DNA from: Neelides folsomi
Taxonomy: Eukaryota > Arthropoda > Collembola > Neelipleona > Neelidae
NCBI GenBank assembly: GCA_034687125.1
Contig: JAQGBZ010000002.1
Location: forward strand, 372,001 to 436,000
Reading direction: 5' to 3'
DNA length: 64,000 nucleotides
Shown: positions 13,511 to 23,606 of the stretch, in pieces
Position numbering within the stretch: position 1 is the stretch's first letter
How the letters are laid out: each line of letters opens with the position of its first letter
Made by a program: the position numbers and the translations under genes
Notes under the pieces: model-generated
Told to the model about the DNA's origin: nothing
The model's database searches: none
What the model saw: only the letters and a program-made list of their open reading frames with translations

Positions 13511-15598
13511 ATGGCAAGTCCTTCCCAAAATTCTTCAACAGATGAGAGCTGTACGTTGACCACCACATTGGGTTCATCTGTCAACCTTGTGGAGGTGAGT
13601 TTCACCGCATTTAATATCTAAACTACTTTTTATTAACTTGCGAAATAAATGTGCGAAAGGGAGCCAAATAACAATCCTGTTTTTATGTAACCAACGCCAT
13701 TTTCAATATTTGCCCAATAAACCTTGAGTCAATATTTGCACTCAATTAAAAGACGTTTAAACTGTGTAAATGCTTACAGGGTGGTTATGACTATGAGCTC
13801 CTCGGGGCGACTGATTCACGCTACGAATGTCCAATTTGTCTCCTTTACCTCCGTGACCCCGTTTTGACAACTTGCGGTCATCGGTTCTGCAGCGGGTGCA
13901 TTAGCCAATGGGTTATCAAAGAAGGGGGAAAATGTCCAGTCGACAGCTCAACAATTTCACATGAAAATATCTTTCCGGACAATTACACACGGCGGGAGAT
14001 TATGAGTTGTCAAGCCAAATGTCCTCACACCAAGGACGGATGTTCCATCGTTTTGCCTCTGTTGGAGATGGAGAAACACGTGGAGTCGGAACACAGTTCT
14101 CTCAACAATTCTTCAAATTCCTCAAAGCTCAACGGAAGTTTGAATTCGAGTTCCAGCGGAATGACTGAATGTTTCTATAAAGAAGTTGGATGTGCGGCGT
14201 ATGTTCCACAAGATCAACTTCAAAGACATTTGGAAATGGACGTTCATCATCATTTGACGGTATACAAATTGTATACATATTGTATTTATTAAATATCGAA
14301 TCGGGTGACTAATTGAAATTTTAATTTGTTTTAAAGTTGTTAACAACGGCTTACAAAAGATTAAAAATTTTCTCAACGCGCCCAAGTATTGAATTTTCAA
14401 CTCCGGAAATGCTTCTAAGACAAGACTCTCGAGATTCCTCATCTGATTCTCGAAGATGGCTCCTTGCTGACGATTTAATGGATGATGACTATCAATTCAG
14501 AAGACAAAGGTCATGGGACAGTGTGAGGCATGCAAGGAAATATCATTGCAAGCCAAGATATCCAGGAGTTGCTGAATCTGATGAGTCCTTAAATCAAAAG
14601 CCACATTCCAGTGATTTTGCCAAAGGTAATTTAAATAATTTCGTATTCATTACTTTATATGTCAAATATGTAACATAGTAAATCATATAAATCTATAGGT
14701 ATGTTATATGTAAAAAGTAATAAAATAAGGAATTAAAAATCATAATCTTAATTTATTAAAATTCCCATTAAAGGATTGGGTCCTCGACAGCTCTCCGGTT
14801 CACTGACTGAAAATGGGGATTTACATTTAAAGGAAATCTTCGAGCGACTTGTCCTTTTGGAACAAAGCGATCGAGAAAAGCAAATTAAAATTGAGCGACT
14901 TGAAGGTCAACTTTCCTCTGCTGCGAATGTTTTCTCTACGGCCACTCGACTCATGGAAGATCTGTCCACTCGATATTGTCATGGGATCTTTGTATGGAGG
15001 ATCTTGGGATTCAGGAAATTGTGTCTTGAGATGAGGAAGAACCCCGAAAGGACCATTCACTCACCCGGGTTCTATACAGACATATTTGGTTATAAGATTT
15101 CTCTTCGTTTTAATCTTTCGGTGCCTCCAGTGAAAACTCCTCCTGGTCAGGAAGGGTCACCCCATTTTACAAGACCAGTTGATGTTCCGCTTGAACAAGG
15201 TAAGCCCCCCAATAAAGTGCATTTAATAAAATTTAATTAATAAATTAATTTCCTCTGTATTATTTTTGGGTTATTAATTGTAATGATTTGTTTTAGATAA
15301 CGAGACAATGATAAGTCTTTACATCCATTTCATGAAAGGGGAATTTGATGAAACGTTGAACTGGCCATTTAATGGAGAAATGTCCCTCATGATTATTCAT
15401 CCCTCTGCTCCTGAGAATTCTGTGACTGAAGTTTTGAAGTCGAGACCTGATGCGGAAGCCTTTAAGAAGCCCATTTATCAAAGAAATTTGACTGGCTATG
15501 GATATCTTCAATTTTGCCCACTCAAAAAGATCTTTACTTCCGGTTTTGTGGAAAATGACACTCTGATTTGCAAAATAGTTGTAACAACAAAGACCTAG
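13511..15598 (+). CDS. Traf6: TRAF6-like RING E3 ubiquitin ligase with MATH domain, 5 coding exons
   Basis: Exons 13511-13594, 13780-14259, 14337-14625, 14774-15199 and 15297-15598 join in frame to 526 residues. A RING finger occupies residues 45-83: cysteines 45, 48, 60, 65, 68 and 80, His62 and Asp83. As I recall the human TRAF6 RING ligands, this spacing is identical. Two TRAF-type zinc-finger cores follow, one at about 110-135 and one at about 160-188, separated by a Ser/Asn-rich linker. Next come an acidic linker, a coiled coil at about 300-335 and a MATH domain from about 354 (GIFVWRILGFRK, SPGFYTDIFGYKISLR) to the end (FMKG, NWPFNGEMSLMI). TRAF6 proteins build Lys63-linked ubiquitin chains downstream of Toll/IL-1- and TNF-type receptors. 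Compared with vertebrate TRAF6 the middle zinc fingers are missing, and the MATH domain has an insert near 385-415. The family call is secure; strict orthology with TRAF6 rests on the RING and MATH motifs. Confidence 0.93.
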
Positions 15599-17040
15599 TG
15601 TAGTTTTTTGTATTTATAGACTCTTGCCAATTGAGTGACTTATTACGCCATTTGTTCTATGTAAGATTATTCATTTATTATGCAAATTAAGATACACGTT
15701 TCATTATAATAGTCGCAATTATTTGACATAACTAATATACATTTAGTAATTATCAAATATCTAAATGTTATCACACGAGCGTTATGTTAAAGACTGTTTA
15801 TATTATAGTTAAATATGATAGTAAAATTATATGTAGTTATAATTTATATCAGTCGAGTCCTACAAAAGCTGAATTTTAGTAGATAAAGGAAATACATGTG
15901 CAGATTTATAAAAATAACATGTTAGTATTAATGCCAGTTCACAATTGAATGCAATATGAAACTCTGTTTGAGGAAATGATATTTTGCGCAAATATGTTTA
16001 CCTAATATCATTTCTTATATTTATAAAAATCTTATGTGAATTATGTAATAGAATATTGGTAGTTTGATAGCCTTATGCTGGTAAGATCTATAGGTATAAT
16101 AAAATATGGAATGATAAGAAGAAATGAAAAACATGGCTATATGTTATATTTTACATATGTTATGATCAATATATTTCATTGTTATTTTATTTTTTAAAAA
16201 TTTGAATATTTAATATACGATAGGCATATAAGCAGTGCATATACGTTTATTGATTAATTTCCAAAAAGCATATTTCAAATATGGATTAATAAATATAATT
16301 TATTATTTAGGATATTTAAATTTAATGTCCTATATAACACCTACACAATATGGGGTTAAATTGCAAATTGCCATTTTAGCTATTTTAAATATACTTATAT
16401 ACTAAAGTTAGATTAATATTAAGTACTACTTACACAATATAATACATGTACCTAAAATATAAAACATCATTATATACCATACTTATAAGTACATATGTAT
16501 TAATTTTAAAATAAAGGATAAATACAATGAACTATTTTTCTCATTAAACCCATAATGAATTCATTCAAGAAGTATTGGAAATACTTTAATATTATGTCTT
16601 TAACTCTCAGCGCCTTCAAGTTAGATTAGATTGTTGCCCAATAAATATTTAATTATATATAACGCATTCAAAATATCAAATATGTTTATTTCATATTCTT
16701 ACATATTAACCATATGGCTGAGTATGTATTCAAATATAAACATTATTTGAATACATGTGCATAGACGTATATGTAGTACATGGATGGATGCATTCCTTTA
16801 AATTTATATAGCGGTGTATTATTATTACACGAATAGATATATTTAATATGAAGTTGGAGGGTGAGGTGAATTGGTTTTCTCTACCTGGCAAAAGGTTGTG
16901 AAATGAAGGGGATTTTTCATCCCTTCGGCCCATGTGCTGTTCCCATCCCGCTCTCTCTTTGTTGTCTTTTTGGCGCTGAGGAAAAGGCGCCTTCACATTC
17001 CCAAAGAGCCAAAGAATTCTCTCCTTCGGCCTCAACTCAA
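15599..17040. other. Traf6-like 3' flank and intergenic DNA
   Basis: This is very A+T-rich with TATATA/TATGTA patches. AATAAA hexamers occur, for example at 16098-16103, but none is close enough to the stop codon to be assigned confidently. A G+C-richer patch from about 16850 to 17040 includes a small inverted repeat (GGCGC..GCGCC near 16972-16992) and probably belongs to the promoter of the next gene. Confidence 0.5.
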
Positions 17041-17101
17041 TTAACTCTCCTTGTTAGACATCAAAACTTACCTTCAATTTGACAGAACTCGAAAGATCAA
17101 G
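17041..17101 (+). other. Candidate 5' UTR exon of the Cut8-type gene
   Basis: A strong donor AAG|GTAAGG lies at 17101/17102. Spliced to the acceptor at 17818-17819 it would put the leader directly in front of the ATG. The frame leading into the ATG has a TGA about 20 bases upstream of the junction, so this exon does not extend the protein. Its left edge is not defined by sequence. Confidence 0.45.
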
Positions 17102-17375
17102 GTAAGGAATTACTTAATTATTACATGCATAAGGGATAGAATGAAATACTATAAGGGAATAACTAAATAAATAGCGCTTTTTATTGACTTTTGCAAAAAA
17201 CTAATAATTTGACCCAAGTTTTCATTCCTGCCATTCCTAACTTAAAATTGTTTTATGTTACTCACTTTCCAATTACTTTGAATTAAAGAAAAATAATATT
17301 ATCACAGTTATTTTATAAGAATGGGGTTGTATGGGAATACTTTTTTAACCATATGAATTGTACCTATGTAATATA

Positions 17376-17536
17376 ATGGAGCCGTACATTAAGTACGTCA
17401 TTAGGTTTATGGACAATTTTGACCTCTACTGACCCCCATAGCCAAAATACATTTGCGGATAGGGGAGTCATCAGTCATCATCGCATGTGATCCCTACCCT
17501 CTGTTAAAGAGATGACGCAATTAATGTACGAGGCCT
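17376..17536. mobile_element. Short inverted-repeat element (MITE-like) in the Cut8 5' intron
   Basis: The left end reads GCCGTACATTAAGTACGTCA from 17381. The right end, read on the other strand, is GCCTCGTACATTAATTGCG followed by TCAT. The two are a diverged inverted repeat of about 25 bases, flanked on both sides by TA. The interior (about 110 bases) carries smaller GACC/GGTC and TCAT/ATGA motifs and no coding frame. A TA target with this size suggests a Tc1/mariner-type miniature element. Family and exact ends are inference. Confidence 0.6.
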
Positions 17537-17821
17537 TACTGTTGGATATAGTATTTAGAGTATATTTAGTTGACATGTGGATGAAAACATGTTTTTATCA
17601 ATTTTGGTATAATTAGATAAAGATGATGAATTTAAATATAGAACAGAAAATTGGCATTAAGGGACGGAAAACTTTATGGAAAGAAGACGCAGAACGGTTT
17701 TAAAAGACATCACCCAAACAAGTAAAGATACATAAAAATAAATCAAAATCGTAAATGTTTAATTAAGAAATATGTGATTTAATTTAAATATAATTTAATA
17801 TAACTTGTTTGTTAATTAGGG

Positions 17822-19121
17822 ATGCAGGTTTACGGCCGCACAAGAAATTCCCCTCCCCATGGGATGACCTTATTGAACACTCCAAGCCCCCGGACTGAAG
17901 TTTCGGGTTCAGTCTTAAGATATTTGCCTCCAGCACAATGGATTCCTTTAACTCCTCCACGGAGCGGGGAAAGACCGAGAAGCAAATCTTTGACTCCAAA
18001 TAAAAATGTCACAACGCCCGTTGCCGGGCCGAGTTCAATAAGAACGAGCCCAAGAAAGCGTCTCCAACTTTCTCCACCAGAATCTCCATTTTCGGCAGTA
18101 AGCTTTGAGAAATAATTGTTTTGATATTTAAAATGATTGATAAATGAGGTATTAATAAGTTGATTATATTTATTTGTAGCTCAATACTCCATCGCCCAAA
18201 AAAGTCAAATTGGACTTTTCTGAAAAACCCAAACCGCCAATTAGTTTGGCATTAGAAGGACTGAGCAAAGAACAGCTTGTTGCAATTATTGGGTCAATAA
18301 CAGACTCAAATCCTGAAATAATGACTGTAATGAAACAATATAACTTATAATATTATAACGTGTATATATTTAATAAATTCACATGTTAACAACTAACGTA
18401 ATTAAATTTTGAATTATAAAAATTATTAACTCATTTCTTATATTTTTCAGAAACTAAAGGAAATCATTCCAATGCCGGATTTGAAACCTGTTGAAGAAGA
18501 ATTGAAGCATTTGCGTAAGAACATTTATCGTTCTCTTCCCGCTGCAAGTTCCAGACTAGTTTCCAAAACAGATGCTTCAGCGTTCTCAAGGGCTCAAGCT
18601 CACTTGATTAATTTTAAGGTAGATAATGAAATATCTGATTTAATTACAAATCTGTAAATTAATTTAAGCCTCTCTTTAATCAAAATATCTCTTTAATGTG
18701 TAAAAATTTGACTTTCAGAGGTATTTACTTGAAGAAGGGACAAAGCTAACAAAATCGGAACATTGGTGCGTCGTCGTCGATTTTGTGTTCATGGCTTGGA
18801 ACAATGTTAGACAAACCCCAGTTTGGGATCAACAATATCATAACGACATAAGGAAAAAATGTTTCAAGTATTTGAGCTGCTGCCTTATTCTGGCCCTAAA
18901 AAATGGATCATTCATTCAAAATGAAATTTTACAGATTAAAAAGCAGTATGTTACAAACAGTTTATATAACATTGATCTTTTATTTTATTTTAATCAAAAT
19001 TTCTAATTTCTTAAAATTCAGAGTCTTGTTTTTATCCACTGACTCACGGGAAATGGAAGGATGTTTGGGGATCGTGGAAGAATTGGAGAAAAACAATTTG
19101 TCAACATCTACAACTCTTTGA
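17822..19121 (+). CDS. Cut8: Cut8/STS1 family nuclear-proteasome tethering protein, 5 coding exons
   Basis: Exons 17822-18097, 18180-18326, 18451-18618, 18719-18945 and 19022-19121 join in frame to 305 residues. The first 110 residues are disordered and rich in Ser/Thr-Pro sites (NTPSP, LTPPR, SLTPN, TSPRK, LSPPESP), with basic patches (SPRKR, SPKKVK) that look like nuclear-localisation or lysine-rich regulatory sequence. From about 113 the Cut8 domain follows: SLALEGLSKEQLVAII, then PDLKPVEEELKHLRKNIYRS, a helix block around AWNNVRQTPVWDQQYH, and CFKYLSCCLILALKNG. The family, known from fission yeast Cut8, yeast Sts1 and a fly homologue, anchors 26S proteasomes at the nucleus. The start ATG lies only two bases after a splice acceptor, so the 5' UTR comes from an upstream exon or a spliced leader. 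The family call rests on domain pattern and has not been searched. Confidence 0.82.
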
Positions 19122-20517
19122 TGACTTCCAGACATGTTAATTTGTCAAATTTTTTAATATTTTAAAATTAACCAAACCAGTCAAATTGCAATATATAATT
19201 TTATTAGACTTTTACATCACAAGCAAATAATGTACCAATTATAAGTTATAGTTCTAAATGTAAGTAGTGTAATGTGAATTATTATAAATTAATATGTAAC
19301 TTGAGAAAATTATGTTTAATAAAGGTTTCAGAATTCAAATTTGCATTGCAACCATAATTTTCACTTTAATTTTATGAATAGCAATTAATAATTTTTATTA
19401 ATATTTATACAACGCTATTGTGCATTAAATATATCTTTAGATCTGAATTATACTATTAATTCATTTAAGAAAAACGTTATAAACAAATTGATGGAGTTCG
19501 AGCATGGTCGAGATAGAAAATAGAAACCTTGGTTTGAGGCTTCGTGTGAATTGAGAAGAAACTGCTTCGGTTTATTCGGTGCCTCCTAATTTGACAATTT
19601 TGATATTTCCCATTTTTATTTATACGGGATTTAACGAGTTTCCAACAATGAGTTCATCATTTGTATTCATTATTTGTATGTTTTTAAATATACTTTTTAA
19701 AGTTTATTTAATCATAAATACAAAAGTATATACATATAGGTATAATATTTAAATCGTAAGGAAGGTTTTTACAAATGTGAATTTCGACTCAAAAATGCAT
19801 TGTATTTTAATAATTCTTTTTTGAGTATTTTTTATTTAATTACACAACGTTTTACACATTCATTGTAAATAATATTGGATATTTAGACTAATTGTACTCA
19901 TGTATGTAATGTACTACATGTGGCATGTTTAATATCACTGTCAGTCAGAATTGAATGGATGAGTAAATATAGATTACTTTGAGAAGATCAAAGTTTATCT
20001 GACTGGGTTGGATTCCTTCATTATCTTCAATTGCATATATTTTCTCATATTCTTATTTTAGTATTTGAGTCGGCCTTCGTTGATCATTGGCAGGGTTTTT
20101 GAAGAATCATTTGATCTTTAGTTTCCGACTCAAACAAGTAATTCTCGATCGATCCACGCAGCTCCGAATTGGAGAAGAAGCGCAGTTGGTAAAAAGGAGA
20201 GGAAGAGTAGGCCCATTTTACATTTAAATTAAAATAATCACACAGTTCCATCTTCAAAGACCTGATATTGAACCAATTTTTATTTATTAGTAAGATTAGT
20301 AATTTTTATTTGTTTAGTGACGCATTTTAAACTTTCCCACTTAAACTTAATAATAGAATTTTTCCAATTTAGCCTGTAAATTCGATATATTACATAATAT
20401 TTGTACTAGAAAATCTTTATTCTCAACATTATAATTATAATTTAATACTCATTTACCATAACAAACATAAAAGCTCTTTAACATGACTTTTGAATCTTGT
20501 TAATTTTAGATTAGAGA
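19122..20517. other. Cut8 3' flank, intergenic DNA and promoter of the DNAJC12-type gene
   Basis: No coding frame is supported. A G+C-richer patch at about 20080-20215 could be a 5' UTR exon of the next gene, with a weak donor TTG|GTAAAA at 20186/20187. A clear acceptor, TTTTAG, ends at 20509, eight bases before the start codon. Confidence 0.45.
19318..19323 (+). terminator. Candidate polyadenylation signal of the Cut8-type gene
   Basis: AATAAA lies about 200 bases after the stop codon in the expected orientation. No other canonical hexamer is evident between it and the stop codon. Confidence 0.5.
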
Positions 20518-21545
20518 ATGTGGAAATCACTCGAACAAGGAATATCGGAAAGAGATAAGAGAAACGACGAAGAAGATTTCTACAGAATCCTTGGTTGTGA
20601 CGAAACGGCAAACGTGAGACTTTTTATTTAATCTTTTTATTGGATCGTAGATGTATCAATTTTGTTAACGTTAAATGAAATGTCCATAATATGAAATGTA
20701 TTTATTTTATGTATTTGGATATTCAATTGTTAAAGTTTTTATTTAGGATGAACAAATCATTGCTGAATATCGCACACGTGCCCTCAAATACCATCCGGAT
20801 AAAAATTTTGGGAATAATTCTGCATTGATTGAATTTCAGAGATTACAGGTATAGTTGTCATAAAATTATAATTAATGTAGTGTGCAATTGATGGACCAGT
20901 ACCATTGATCTATCAATGGTTAATTAATCTATTTTTAAATATACTCACCATTAGGTAAATATAAATAATACATTATCGCTAGAACTAATATCGATTGATA
21001 AAATGAAATTTTATTTGTTTGATGTTTATTCAATACATTTTTAATATTGGTAGTTTGAGAGTAAATTGGTAATAATTTTATTTCTGAATTTTAGGAAGCC
21101 AAGAATGTTCTTCTTGATTCGAAAAGAAGGAAAAGTTATGACAAATGGAAGAATAGTCAAGTTTGCATTTCATTCAAAAAATGGGAAAATTTGAGCAGCC
21201 ACTGTGGACAAGTAAATTTATAATTTTTAACAATAAAGTCAAAATTTTATTATTTTATGTAACTCACATTCAGTGTTATATATTTGTAGTTTCATTTTTT
21301 CTATTTATATTAACATAAGTAATTGATTTAATTTCATTTAGACGATGCATTGGTCAAAACCTCGTTCTCAAACAATGATCCAAGAACCATTGGACGCAGA
21401 ATCAACGGGAGATACTGATTTAGTAAAGGCATCCAAAGACGAAGAATTGCAATTTGGAAATGTAAAATGGGGGAGAGTGGACAATCAAAAATGGTCCCAT
21501 GAGGGATCGAGAATTTACAGTTTATTCAGAAACTACCAAATTTAA
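20518..21545 (+). CDS. Dnajc12: DNAJC12-type J-domain co-chaperone, 4 coding exons
   Basis: Exons 20518-20613, 20747-20848, 21095-21211 and 21342-21545 join in frame to 172 residues. A J domain spans about residues 20-85: DFYRILGCDE, the Hsp70-stimulating HPD at 48-50, and a helix ending SYDKWKNSQ. After it come the block FKKWENL, then MHWSK and the C-terminal tail FRNYQI. These resemble human DNAJC12, which ends FRNYEI as I recall it. The length is slightly below the roughly 200 residues of the vertebrate protein. DNAJC12 works with Hsc70 in the cytosol and, in vertebrates, helps fold aromatic amino-acid hydroxylases. There is no signal peptide or membrane segment. The conserved tail separates it from generic DnaJ proteins, so the call is strong. 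Confidence 0.9.
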
Positions 21546-23580
21546 CTTTAATGGTGACAATTGGGTGAAAATAATTTAATAATCTACATGGGACCATTAC
21601 TTAAACGAAAGTAGCTAATATATAACTTTGATGTGATACAAGGACCAATGTTTGAATTGCCTGTGTAAAAACATGATTTAGGATAAATACATGATATATT
21701 TAGAATGCATAAATCGCCAATATTATAAATAAATATATCGCTTATCAATGTTATTGATTTTTACCTGATTTTTTATAATGCGTGATTAGCAAAACAAAGA
21801 TCTATCGATAAAAATATTAGGTACTTTTATTATGTAGAAATATACAAATACATACATATATGGATTGTAAACCGACATATTTGTTTATTTAATATAATTA
21901 TTATTTGTATTTTGTATTTCAATCTTAATTCCAATTCAAAGCGTTCTTTTTACACATTTCATTTATTTGTAATTTAGTTATATTAAATAACTTATTTAAA
22001 TGTTGTCAATCGATTATTTCATGATATTTTTAATTAAATATGTAATATTAATATAAATTTAACTTATGATTATAGACTGCTTACAATTTGCCTATAATTG
22101 TATTTGGGGCATGATGTAGAATATAAATTAAATATGTATTTATCATAAGTTCATTATATAATAATATTCTAGTAATGCAGTCGGGTGGAAGTAATAAATG
22201 GGAAATTAAAAAGCAACTCAAAAACAGTCATTGGAAACTGCATAGAATTGAATAAATTGAGGATTGTGCATGGATTCAAACTCACACGGAGATAACTCAT
22301 ATCAATGCATGAATTCCCCTAATGTGAAGAAGACTGTTTTTGATTTGTGGAGAACTAAAAGTTTCAATAATAGAAGGAGTTGAAAAGTTTTGAGAGGAAT
22401 TTAGGAATTTAAAAAGGAAATCTGATTTACAAGCGTGGGAGATGTGTCAAAATCAGCGTCAGTTCAAATTCCCCCAATCGATCTGTATTTTTTTTCTTTC
22501 CAACTCCCTCGACTCTTCTGATCCAATAGAAGGAACCTCAGAGCTTTCCAAAAGGTATTCCAATAATTCTCCACAATCTTTCATGCTTTCCCTTTCATTG
22601 AAAAACCATTTTCTTTCACATCCAAAACCTATCGGTAGATCTTTCATTTATTACCTAACTCCTTTAGCTATATGATCATTCTTCACACATTTCCTTTCAT
22701 ACGCAACAGATTTCATCATTACCGATGAGATATAAATCTAGTATATCCACGCAGTTTGCAATATCCAAAGATATATCTATGTATGTACCATATATCTACA
22801 GAAAATCTATATCTTTCTTATAGATATACCAAGAGTCCTGAGTTGGAATAATATAATATATAAGACTCGCATAAGACTTGGATATGTAATACATAGTATG
22901 TAGTAAATGTACACTATCCTTTAGATTCTCCTAATACTTGGATTTATATGAAATGTTTTTATTGGTTCACCTTCTGGTGTTTATTGTGCACAGGTTGTGT
23001 TCCATTTGTTAATTTTATATCTACATACGCAATGTGAATTGATAATAATTTTGAAGGGTGGTGGAGATGGCCATGGCTGGTGTAAGTCATCTCGTATATT
23101 ATTACGTATATATATTATCTCGTATATACATAAATATATATTATCTAGTATATTGAAGTGTCTTTCAAGGCGTCGGACTTTTCTTCTATTTTCATCCCCC
23201 TTGATCTGAAGAGTGGATTTATATAGTGAATCCTATTTCTGTCTCCCACACTCATCCCCAGACATCCGCTCTCATCCGCTTACACTCCAAGCATCCCAAG
23301 AACTAACCTTCCATTCAATACACCAATAGACCCACATTCTCGACCTTTAAATAAAACAAGGAAATCAAAGAACTTCCATCCCGAGACTCTCCGGCTCTTT
23401 AAATATTTAACCTCGTCGGGGGTTTCATTGAGTGCCAACGACCCACGACGTTTTCCCCTCTTTCTCACATCAATGACATCAATGAGGAATGAAACCAGTT
23501 GGACATTTCGGGAAAATAACTCTCATCGGTGGGATTTAAAGGTCACTATAAATCTCAATTCCCATGCATTATTCATTTCT
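21546..23580. other. DNAJC12-type 3' flank and intergenic DNA
   Basis: No supported gene. A stretch after an acceptor-like CACAG at about 22992 ends with a donor-like GGTGTAAGT near 23082, but it has no recognisable protein. A+T-rich repeats occur near 22740-22870 and 23090-23150. Confidence 0.45.
21728..21733 (+). terminator. Candidate polyadenylation signal of the DNAJC12-type gene
   Basis: AATAAA occurs about 180 bases downstream of the stop codon on the coding strand. Confidence 0.45.
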
Positions 23581-23606
23581 CACTCTCTTCCTGTGCAGGT
23601 AAATCG

